From Deltaproteobacteria bacterium (GTDB lineage Bacteria > Myxococcota > XYA12-FULL-58-9 > JAUUZB01): a stretch of DNA of 6,001 nucleotides. Shown one piece after another: positions 1 to 5,431 of the stretch. The first letter of the stretch is position 1; the number at the start of each line of letters is the position of its first letter. The DNA lies in the NCBI GenBank assembly GCA_030590185.1, contig JAUUZB010000303.1, forward strand, positions 1 to 6,001, written 5' to 3'. The position numbers and the translations under genes are program-made. Below the pieces are notes generated by a model. It was not told the origin of the DNA and ran no database searches. It was given only the letters and a program-made list of their open reading frames with translations.

Positions 1-75
1 AGGCCGGAGCATAGCGAACCACTCGGCCCGCAGGCAATGCTCGAACGACTGCGCGGTGCGGCGTCGTGCTCTCAA
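1..75 (-). CDS. Possible partial CDS, start of an unidentified protein downstream of the CcdA-thioredoxin gene
   Basis: A minus-strand frame opens with TTG at 75-73, overlapping the TGA stop (74-72) of the preceding gene as TTGA, a layout common in translationally coupled genes. The frame stays open to the window edge for 25 codons and reads MRARRRTAQSF, then EHCLRAEWFAMLRP. Third codon positions after the first four codons are mostly G or C, as in the other genes here. The N-terminus is basic with no evident signal peptide. No good Shine-Dalgarno is visible, and the start would depend on coupling. The fragment is too short to assign a family, and its 3' part lies outside the window. The opposite strand is also open here, so the call is tentative. 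Confidence 0.3.
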   Translation of the reverse strand, partial: MRARRRTAQSFEHCLRAEWFAMLRP

Positions 76-1202
76 TCCGCTGCGCAGGCCGCCCCAGACT
101 CGGCCCCATCCTCCACCGCCACGGCCGCCACCGCGCCACACGCGGCACCCTCCTGCGCCGCTGGCTCGTCCATCACCGCGGGCAGCGGCGCTACCCCAGG
201 GCACTCGCGCCCGACTAGGGTCGACAGGGCCTGGGCCAGGGCATCACTGGTCTGCCGGCCCACGAGACGCGCGGTCTCCTGACCCTTCTCATCCACGAAC
301 ACGTAGGTCGGCACGCCCACCACGCGGTACTTGGCGACCAACGCTTCGTTTTGTGGATTGCGCACGTTGAGGGAACGGAAGGTCACCTCGTCGTCGCGAC
401 ATTGGTTGACCATGCCGCGCACCACCGGTTTCATCTCCTGGCAGATCGGGCAGGTCTCGGAGTAGATCTCGATCATCTGCGGCTTGGCCGGTCCACAGGC
501 CAGGTGCGGGGCGCCGGCTTGCTCGCCGCCGGTGGACCCGAACAGAAAGGTCGCGGCCACCACCACCAACAGCACCCCAACCGCACGCTCGATTTTGGGC
601 AGGTGCGGGTTGATCCGCCGCAGAAAGCCGATCGCCGCGCCCGCAAAAACGGCGGTGACCAGCAACGGCAGCGCAAAGCCAAAGCCGTAGAGCGCCAGAT
701 AGGCGGCCCCGGTGAACGGGTCGGCGGCGTTCGAGGCGGTGTAGGTCAACACCGAGCCCAGGATCGGCCCGACACAGGGGGACCAGCCCGCGGCGAACAA
801 CACGCCCATCAGCAGCGCGTTCAACCAACCAAACCGGGTTTGGAGCCGCCGGTCATCGCCGCGCAGCACCCGGTCGAGCACCGGGATCTGGATCAAGCCG
901 AGGAACTTGAGTCCGAACAGGAGGATCAAGAGCCCCCCGATCGTCATCAGATGGGCACGGTACTCCACCAACAACCCGCCGACGCTCGACGCCGCCAGCC
1001 CCATCAAGGAGAAGACCAACACCAGACCCGCGCTGAACAACACCGCCCGGCCGAACAGTTGGAGGCGGGTGGTCGACGGGAGGTCCTGCACCGTGCCGCC
1101 GGTCAGGGCAGCCAGATAAACCGGCACCAGCGGCAGCACGCAGGGCGTGACAAAGGTCAGCAGTCCACCGCCAAAGATGCCGAGTAGGTCCAAAGAAATC
1201 AT
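72..1202 (-). CDS. CcdA/DsbD-like thiol-disulfide reductase: six-TM CcdA domain fused to a C-terminal thioredoxin domain
   Basis: This 376-residue inner-membrane protein probably carries reducing power from cytoplasmic thioredoxin to periplasmic disulfides, serving cytochrome c maturation or disulfide repair. About six hydrophobic segments are visible (near residues 5-27, 52-75, 84-104, 129-150, 166-193 and 208-222). The two hallmark CcdA cysteines are Cys21 in TPCVLPLVPVYL and Cys143 in GWSPCVGP. Residues about 236-335 form a thioredoxin-like domain with CPIC (Cys251, Cys254) and a cis-proline GVPT (Pro298). The last ~40 residues are an Ala-rich, acidic tail with extra cysteines (333, 355, 373). 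It resembles DsbD without its N-terminal domain. ATG 1202 is chosen because it begins just before the first membrane segment and has GGAA seven bases upstream. ATG 1250 and TTG 1259 lie upstream in frame but would add a hydrophilic stretch unusual for the family. The gene is divergent from the CGC protein at 1375. Confidence 0.9.
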   Translation of the reverse strand: MISLDLLGIFGGGLLTFVTPCVLPLVPVYLAALTGGTVQDLPSTTRLQLFGRAVLFSAGLVLVFSLMGLAASSVGGLLVEYRAHLMTIGGLLILLFGLKFLGLIQIPVLDRVLRGDDRRLQTRFGWLNALLMGVLFAAGWSPCVGPILGSVLTYTASNAADPFTGAAYLALYGFGFALPLLVTAVFAGAAIGFLRRINPHLPKIERAVGVLLVVVAATFLFGSTGGEQAGAPHLACGPAKPQMIEIYSETCPICQEMKPVVRGMVNQCRDDEVTFRSLNVRNPQNEALVAKYRVVGVPTYVFVDEKGQETARLVGRQTSDALAQALSTLVGRECPGVAPLPAVMDEPAAQEGAACGAVAAVAVEDGAESGAACAAD

Positions 1203-1310
1203 CGTGTCATTCCGTTGCAGCTTCCCAGCGCCCCCGGACGCCTTCCCCATGTGAGCCAATCTCTGGCCCGAGGATTCGTCTCCTCCTGCTGGCGAACGTT
1301 ACGCGGCGTG

Positions 1311-1324
1311 AACCCTCTAGGGTT
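1311..1324. promoter_or_regulatory. Palindrome AACCCT-CT-AGGGTT in the divergent intergenic region, possible operator
   Basis: A perfect 6-bp inverted repeat with a 2-bp spacer lies between the divergent CcdA-thioredoxin gene (start 1202) and the small CGC-protein gene (start 1375). The spacing of about 50 bp to the right start and 110 bp to the left would suit a regulator site acting on either promoter. No confident -35/-10 pair could be picked out near it, so the role is inferred from position and symmetry only. Confidence 0.25.
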
Positions 1325-1362
1325 GCCCCGGGCTCCTACCCATGGACAGTGTATCGTTTCCC

Positions 1363-1368
1363 AAAGGA
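1363..1368 (+). promoter_or_regulatory. Ribosome binding site AAAGGA that fixes the start at 1375
   Basis: AAAGGA sits six bases before ATG 1375. The upstream in-frame ATG at 1342 has only a C-rich leader (CTCCTACCC) before it, so 1375 is the better start for the small CGC protein. Confidence 0.6.
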
Positions 1369-1374
1369 TGCGCC

Positions 1375-1680
1375 ATGGCCGCCGCCGACCACCTCACCGA
1401 GCTCGCTAGCTCGCCCTATCTGGTCATCACCCCGGCCCAGCTAGAGGCGCTCCTCAGCGAAGCCGAGACCCTGCGCGAGCAGGACACCGGGATGAACGGC
1501 ATGATCCGGGTGCTGCGAGTTGGCGACGCGATCCTGATCCAGGAAAAGTCAGACCGCGTCGAATACCTGCTGCGTCGAGTCGAGGACACCGCCGCCGCTG
1601 AGCGTTTCATCGCCGAGCGCCTCGAGATCTATGACCGGATGTGGGACGGCTGCGGCTGCAAGGTTCACCACTACAGCTAG
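1375..1680 (+). CDS. Small uncharacterised protein with a C-terminal WDGCGCK motif
   Basis: This 101-residue protein matches no family I can name with confidence. It has no signal peptide or membrane segment. A helix is likely around residues 20-36 (TPAQLEALLSEAE). Residues 43-69 look like beta strands with charged turns (MIRVLRVGDAILIQE, then VEYLLRRVED). A second helix follows at about 73-90. It ends with YDRMWDGCGCKVHHYS, where Cys93 and Cys95 form a CxC pair next to His98 and His99, which could bind a metal or act as a redox pair. The low-complexity-free sequence, good Shine-Dalgarno and coding-like third positions support a real gene. Its neighbour on the other strand is a CcdA-thioredoxin reductase, so a thiol-related role is possible but rests on position alone. 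An alternative start at ATG 1342 would add 11 residues. Confidence 0.8.
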   Translation: MAAADHLTELASSPYLVITPAQLEALLSEAETLREQDTGMNGMIRVLRVGDAILIQEKSDRVEYLLRRVEDTAAAERFIAERLEIYDRMWDGCGCKVHHYS

Positions 1681-1698
1681 CTTGTGTTCCTGCCCGCG

Positions 1699-1739
1699 CC
1701 GGGGCTAGTTTAGCCAACCCCGGGGCAGCCCAGCCCCGG
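1699..1739 (+). terminator. GC-rich hairpin cluster with three interchangeable arms, possible terminator or attenuator
   Basis: In the 84-bp gap after the CGC-protein stop, CCGGGGC (1720-1726) and GCCCCGG (1733-1739) form a perfect 7-bp stem with a 6-base loop. An upstream arm, CCGGGGCT (1699-1706), is also perfectly complementary to AGCCCCGG (1732-1739), and its CCGGGG can pair with CCCCGG (1718-1723), so alternative folds compete. No T-run follows, so this is not a classic intrinsic terminator. It ends only 25 bases before the GTG start at 1765, hence termination, attenuation or leader structure are all possible. Confidence 0.4.
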
Positions 1740-1752
1740 TTCGAGCTCAGCC

Positions 1753-1758
1753 AGGGAG
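1753..1758 (+). promoter_or_regulatory. Ribosome binding site AGGGAG supporting a GTG start
   Basis: AGGGAG lies six bases ahead of GTG 1765, and there is no nearby in-frame ATG at the N-terminus of the SRPBCC-like frame. This spacing makes GTG 1765 the natural start. Confidence 0.6.
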
Positions 1759-1764
1759 ACGCCC

Positions 1765-2277
1765 GTGTATATAGAGAGTGAAGATCGCGTCGATCATCCG
1801 GTCGATCAGGTCTACCCGTTGGTCCGCGACGACCTGCCCAAGTTGCTGCCCTACCTCCCTGACGTCGAGGAGGTAACGCAAATCTCAACCGACCGCGAGT
1901 CGGACACCCGCCTGCGCGTGGTAAACAAATGGCGCGCCAAGGCCAAGGTGCCGGGGATGGTCGCCAAGTTTCTGCCGGCGGACATCATGGTCTGGACCGA
2001 CCGCGCCCTGTGGAAGGACGACGAGCATTGCGTCGACTACCAGCTCGAGGGCTTCGGCTACGACGTCATCGGCACCAACTACTTCACCCCGGACGGCGAC
2101 GGCACGGTGATCAAGGTCACGGCCACGGTCACGATTCATCCGGAGAAGTTCAAGGTACCGAGGCTGTTGTTCAAGAAGGTCTTCCCGGTGATCGAGGGTG
2201 TCGTTAAGAAGGCTGTGCAGCCGAACCTGACCTCGCTCGCTAAAGGGCTGAAGTCTTATTTTGCTGAGAATCCTTAG
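1765..2277 (+). CDS. SRPBCC/START-like ligand-binding domain protein
   Basis: This 170-residue single-domain protein appears cytoplasmic, with no signal peptide or membrane segment. The pattern fits the SRPBCC (START/Bet v 1-like) fold. An opening strand with IESEDRVDHPVDQVYPLVRD leads into a helix and the LLPYLPDVEEV segment typical of these domains. A run of strands follows, including RLRVVNKWRAKAKVP (residues about 49-63), IMVWTDRALW (74-83) and a GDGTVIKVTATVTI strand. A long C-terminal helix (about 139-168) ends with LTSLAKGLKSYF. Members bind lipids or other hydrophobic ligands in a cavity under that helix. The middle, with its NKW then WTDRALW spacing, loosely recalls PRELI-like and DUF2505-like members, which is an impression rather than a search result. 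The ligand cannot be told from the sequence. Two consecutive TAG codons end the frame. Confidence 0.75.
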   Translation: MYIESEDRVDHPVDQVYPLVRDDLPKLLPYLPDVEEVTQISTDRESDTRLRVVNKWRAKAKVPGMVAKFLPADIMVWTDRALWKDDEHCVDYQLEGFGYDVIGTNYFTPDGDGTVIKVTATVTIHPEKFKVPRLLFKKVFPVIEGVVKKAVQPNLTSLAKGLKSYFAENP

Positions 2278-2281
2278 TAGA

Positions 2282-2308
2282 ATATAGTAGTGTCAGGCAC
2301 TACTATAT
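2282..2308. repeat. Perfect 11-bp AT-rich hairpin with GTGTCAGGCAC core; bidirectional terminator or REP-like element
   Basis: ATATAGTAGTG (2282-2292), loop TCAGG, then CACTACTATAT (2298-2308) form a perfect inverted repeat. It lies in the 49-bp gap between convergent genes, four bases after the SRPBCC-gene stop and 18 bases before the beta-helix gene stop on the other strand. This placement suits a bidirectional terminator, although no T-run follows on either strand. The AT-rich arms stand out from the GC-rich surroundings. I recall GTGTCAGGCAC/GTGCCTGACAC palindromes as a dispersed intergenic element in several bacteria, possibly linked to REP-associated transposases. That link is from memory and not tested here. 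Confidence 0.6.
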
Positions 2309-2326
2309 GTCATTTCCACATACAGG

Positions 2327-3616
2327 TCAGCGCGCTGCCGGCAGTTGGGCCCCCACGCCTTCGAGCACCCATGGGTCATCGGCCGTAAAGAAGACGTTGT
2401 CCGGCCCCGCAGGGCGACTCCAGTCTCCAACCTGCACCGTGCCACACTCCGCAAGCCCATCCATCGCGCGGTCGTCTACCTCGTCGAGCCCGGAGACCGA
2501 GCAGCCGTCGATGGTCGCATCGACCTGGTCCCAGCCGTCAAAGCCCACCGGCCCGTCGGCGACCACGATGTCCTCCAGAGTCGCCTGCACGCCGAACGGA
2601 CCGGCGATCAGTACGCCCGCCTGTCCGGCGCCAAGAATCGTCGCGTGGGAGACGGACAGACGCTCGGCGCCGAAGTGCTCCGCTGACAGGTGAAAGCCGT
2701 CCTCCCCCACCCCGAGCACCGCGTTGTGCTCGAAGCGCATGTCGGCGATGGCACCGAAGAAGTCACCGACCTGAAAGCCCTCGCGGTCCACGTCGAAAAC
2801 GAGGTTGTGCTCATACAGACCGGGAGACGCCACCTCGATGCCCCAGTCCGTGTGAAACACCACGTTCCGCCGCACCAACACGTCCGAGATGCGGTCCTTG
2901 ACGTTGATGCCATCGTGTTTGGTGCCGAACGCGTTGTAGAAGTCGTGGATGAGGTTGTTCTCGATCAGCAGCCCCTCATGCGCCGGCTGCTCCTCGCCCT
3001 CGGACCCTCCGATGTACAGGCCCTCCCCGTTGCCATTGTAGATGTGGCAGTTGCGAACCGAAAAGTTGGTGGAGCGATGCCCCGTTCGATTGGCGTAGTT
3101 CAGGCTGACGGCGGGGGTGCCCCGGTTGTCGTGCACGACCAGATCTTCCAACAACACCTCGTCGCCCGCCTGCCAGAACACACCCTTGTCTCGGCTGCCG
3201 GTGATCTCGAATCCGCGCACGGTCACGTGGCTGATCACCACCTCCTCGAAGCCCGTCGTGATGCCCGCCACAACTGCGCGACCCTCGCCACCACCGCCGT
3301 CGAGCACCAAGCGATGCGTGCCCTCGTCGGTGCGGTCCACGACGATGCGCTCATCCCAGGTGCCATCCGCGGCGAACACCACCCGCACCGGCCCCTGCGC
3401 CAGTGACCCGTTGATGGCCAGCCAGTCAGGCCGCTCACCATCTGCCAGGTCGATGCGCGTGGTCTCGACGGGATCCACAGTCGCCGGGAGCAACGGCAAG
3501 CAAAGGCAGCGGTCCGCTTCATCGTTCGCCCCGTGCGCCGCCATCGGACACACGCAGGCTTCACCGCCACGGCCGCCGCATCCCGCCAGGACCAGCAGCA
3601 CCATCCATCGCCTCAT
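2327..3616 (-). CDS. Lipoprotein with right-handed parallel beta-helix domain
   Basis: This 429-residue surface or periplasmic lipoprotein has a signal peptide MRRWMVLLVLAGC whose LAGC lipobox places the lipidated residue at Cys13. A short Cys-rich linker follows, with two CxC pairs (Cys21/23 and Cys37/39). From about residue 125 to 375 come repeating strand-turn units such as ISHVTVRGFEITG, LLIENNLIHDF, VLVRRNVVFHTDWGIEV, FEHNAVLGVGEDGFHL and VSHATILGAGQAGVLI. These are typical PbH1 repeats of the pectate-lyase-like beta-helix fold. Conserved-looking turns include GEGLYIG (197-203) and KHDGINVKD (233-241). Proteins of this fold often bind or cleave polysaccharides, but no catalytic set can be assigned here. 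ATG 3616 is chosen because GGAGAGGAGG lies four bases upstream and the lipoprotein signal begins there. The longer frame to 3667 would bury the signal peptide. It is divergent from the second beta-helix lipoprotein gene. Confidence 0.85.
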   Translation of the reverse strand: MRRWMVLLVLAGCGGRGGEACVCPMAAHGANDEADRCLCLPLLPATVDPVETTRIDLADGERPDWLAINGSLAQGPVRVVFAADGTWDERIVVDRTDEGTHRLVLDGGGGEGRAVVAGITTGFEEVVISHVTVRGFEITGSRDKGVFWQAGDEVLLEDLVVHDNRGTPAVSLNYANRTGHRSTNFSVRNCHIYNGNGEGLYIGGSEGEEQPAHEGLLIENNLIHDFYNAFGTKHDGINVKDRISDVLVRRNVVFHTDWGIEVASPGLYEHNLVFDVDREGFQVGDFFGAIADMRFEHNAVLGVGEDGFHLSAEHFGAERLSVSHATILGAGQAGVLIAGPFGVQATLEDIVVADGPVGFDGWDQVDATIDGCSVSGLDEVDDRAMDGLAECGTVQVGDWSRPAGPDNVFFTADDPWVLEGVGAQLPAAR

Positions 3617-3774
3617 GCACCCTCCTCTCCGTAGGACCCGCAGGCCAACCAGATAGGAAAGACCCACCGCAGATCAATACCGAATGATGCGCCCGAAGTC
3701 CGTCTCGGGTCTGACATGGACGAGAGTCGTGGGAAATGGAGAGACCCGGTGACTTCCGTGATATCTTGAGCGCC
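3617..3774. promoter_or_regulatory. Divergent intergenic region between two beta-helix lipoprotein genes
   Basis: These 158 bp should hold the promoters of both divergent lipoprotein genes. The minus-strand side carries the strong Shine-Dalgarno GGAGAGGAGG (3621-3630). The plus-strand side has only a weak leader before ATG 3775. Two small dyads are visible: CCCGA/TCGGG (3692-3696, 3705-3709), and CGGGTCT/AGACCCG (3706-3712, 3742-3748), which are 29 bases apart. I could not identify a confident -35/-10 pair on either strand. Confidence 0.35.
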
Positions 3775-5220
3775 ATGTTCCGGTTGGTGTTGTGGACGAG
3801 TTGCGTATTCCTCGCGGCATGCGGACGCTCGGGATTCGACCCGCCGGAGTTGGAGGACGTGGCGAACGACGCAGTGGGCGACGTTTGGGTCGTCGACGAT
3901 CCGGCGTCGCCGCGGCGAGTTTTCCGTTCGGTGGGCCCGGGCAGCATTGAGGCACTCGCGACCGGCAGCGACGGCGCCACGCTGACCCTGGTTTCCGGCG
4001 TCGCGACCTTCTCAACACCGCTTCCGCCGCACACCGGGGTGGGCGATGCGCTTCTCATGGATCGCAACGGCGGTGGCGACCTCGATGCCGGTGACGAGGT
4101 TGCGTTTATCATCTCCCGTGACCCCACGGCGGAGAGCACAGTCTTCGCGGTCCGCACGGTCGGCGGGGAACGGCCTGCCAATCTTGGAGCCACGGCCGTC
4201 TGGGAGCTCTATCGAGCCTACACCAGCACCGCGGATGCCGAGGCCGGCCGGGAAAACCCTGGCATCCCCGCCGAGCTCCGGGATTTCGACACCTGGGTAG
4301 ACGGCAGAGACCTGCCCGCCTCCGATCAGCAGTGGAATATCTCGGTCTACGGTGACGCCCCAGACACGGGCTTCCGGCTGCGCGACTGGATCTCGAGCCC
4401 GGCTCACTATCTGAGAATCTTCGCACCCGGTGAACCGGACGAGGTCGGTGAGAGCCAACGGCATGCGGGGGTGTGGGACGCCACCAAGACGCGCTTCATC
4501 AATGCCGACTACTTTGGCACCATCAACAACGAAAACGAGACCACCCCCCTCAACCATGTGCGCCTCGACGGGCTGCAGGTTGAAAACACCCGGACGGTGC
4601 AACCCGGAAACGGCGGCGGCATCAACTTCGACGATTTCGATCAGGGCCCCCTGAGCGATGGCGAACTCATCATCGCGAATTGTCTCATCCGCAAGACAGT
4701 CGACAACTGGTCAGGGGTCGAGCAGGCCGGTATCTGGGTAAACGGGCCCCGGCTGGCGCGTATCGTCCTGTACAACAACATCGTGATGGGATTCTCCCGC
4801 GGTATCGCCCAGTCTACGCCCGAGGACATCGAGCTACAGATCTTCAACAACACGGTGGTGGACTCACTCGACTATGGCATTCAGCTAAACGGCTACGCCG
4901 CGGTCGAGCACTTTCGGGTCAAGAACAACCTAGTGGTGGGCTCGGGGGTGCGAGACTACACCTTCTCGAGCTCGCTGAGCGATACCGACTTCTCCCACAA
5001 TCTGTCGAGCGATGACTCCGCGCTCGGTTCGGACTCCGTGTTGAACGCGGGGATCACCTTCGTCTCCGCCGCAACAGGCAACTACAATCTTGGCCCAGGA
5101 GACACCGACGCCACTGACGCCGGCACCGACCTGAGCTCAGGCCCATACACCACGTTTAACACCGATGCCGCCGGGCGGCATCGTGACCGTTGGGACGTGG
5201 GGGCGCTCGCTTTCGAGTAA
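3775..5220 (+). CDS. Large lipoprotein with N-terminal beta-rich region and C-terminal parallel beta-helix domain
   Basis: This 481-residue exported lipoprotein starts MFRLVLWTSCVFLAAC, with lipobox LAAC and lipidated Cys16, followed by GRSGFD. Residues about 45-240 form a beta-rich module with an acidic GGGDLDAGDE turn (99-108), ELYRAYTS (144-151) and WNISVYGDAPDTGF (187-200). I associate this module, from memory, with myxobacterial beta-helix lipoproteins. Residues about 262-400 are PbH1-type beta-helix repeats: VRLDGLQVENT, IIANCLIRKT, IVLYNNIVMGFSRGI, LQIFNNTVVDSLDYGI and FRVKNNLVVGSGV. The C-terminus, TDAAGRHRDRWDVGALAFE, matches the R..D(I/V)GA.E ending common to bacterial beta-helix proteins, so the gene looks complete. 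ATG 3775 is preferred over ATG 3736 because the lipoprotein signal starts there, although its Shine-Dalgarno is weak. The protein is similar in fold to the neighbour at 2327-3616 but not obviously in sequence. The substrate is unknown. Confidence 0.85.
   Translation: MFRLVLWTSCVFLAACGRSGFDPPELEDVANDAVGDVWVVDDPASPRRVFRSVGPGSIEALATGSDGATLTLVSGVATFSTPLPPHTGVGDALLMDRNGGGDLDAGDEVAFIISRDPTAESTVFAVRTVGGERPANLGATAVWELYRAYTSTADAEAGRENPGIPAELRDFDTWVDGRDLPASDQQWNISVYGDAPDTGFRLRDWISSPAHYLRIFAPGEPDEVGESQRHAGVWDATKTRFINADYFGTINNENETTPLNHVRLDGLQVENTRTVQPGNGGGINFDDFDQGPLSDGELIIANCLIRKTVDNWSGVEQAGIWVNGPRLARIVLYNNIVMGFSRGIAQSTPEDIELQIFNNTVVDSLDYGIQLNGYAAVEHFRVKNNLVVGSGVRDYTFSSSLSDTDFSHNLSSDDSALGSDSVLNAGITFVSAATGNYNLGPGDTDATDAGTDLSSGPYTTFNTDAAGRHRDRWDVGALAFE
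5163..5183. repeat. 21-bp palindrome inside the 3' end of the beta-helix gene
   Basis: CGATGCCGCC, one central G, then GGCGGCATCG form a perfect 10-bp inverted repeat, 37 bp before the stop codon. It falls on the codons for TDAAGRHR in the conserved C-terminal ending. It may be a chance result of GC-rich codons, a late hairpin in the transcript, or a protein-binding site. Confidence 0.4.
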
Positions 5221-5431
5221 AACCCTGAGCCCACTCCCGTGCATCGGAGCCTGGCTCCTGCTCGTCGAAGAGGGCGACGCAGAGCAAGGCAGCTGGGCGG
5301 CCAACCACAGGGCGGGAAGGACAGCTCGAGCTGAGGAGAGTCCGGCGGTGCTCTCGCAGGATTGCCGTTGGGAACACCGGGACGGCGGATACCTGCGGGG
5401 AGTGTTGTAGTGGGCGAGGTCCTTTGTGCCT
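5221..5431. other. Intergenic gap between convergent genes, nothing definite inside
   Basis: These 211 bp lie between the stops of the beta-helix lipoprotein gene and the kelch-protein gene. Frames crossing it have no Shine-Dalgarno, no recognisable protein pattern and extend into neighbouring genes as shadows. Only weak dyads are present, such as GGAGCC-T-GGCTCC (5246-5258). No T-rich intrinsic terminator was found for either gene. Confidence 0.5.

Noticed and set aside
351..1187. Long plus-strand open frame opposite the CcdA-thioredoxin gene
   Set aside because: Its sequence is Gln/Arg/His-rich and featureless, whereas the opposite strand has clear CcdA and thioredoxin motifs. It is a GC-rich antisense shadow.
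1342..1374. Upstream ATG start for the small CGC protein
   Set aside because: No Shine-Dalgarno before 1342, while AAAGGA is well placed before 1375.
1398..1413. CGAGCT-CGCT-AGCTCG hairpin early in the small CGC-protein gene
   Set aside because: Only a 6-bp stem, explained by the codons for LTELASS. It is not enough to propose regulation.
2690..3406. Long plus-strand open frame opposite the first beta-helix gene
   Set aside because: It lies wholly within the minus-strand beta-helix coding region, whose lipobox, Shine-Dalgarno and repeats are convincing.
3736..3774. Upstream ATG start for the second beta-helix lipoprotein
   Set aside because: It would place 13 mostly hydrophilic residues before the signal peptide. 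The GGGA before it is too close to the ATG to work well.
4012..4602. Minus-strand open frame inside the second beta-helix gene
   Set aside because: No ribosome site or domain pattern, and it overlaps a well-supported gene on the other strand.
5346..5379. CGGTG/CACCG dyad as a terminator in the gap between convergent genes
   Set aside because: A five-base stem with a long loop and no T-run is within chance for GC-rich DNA.
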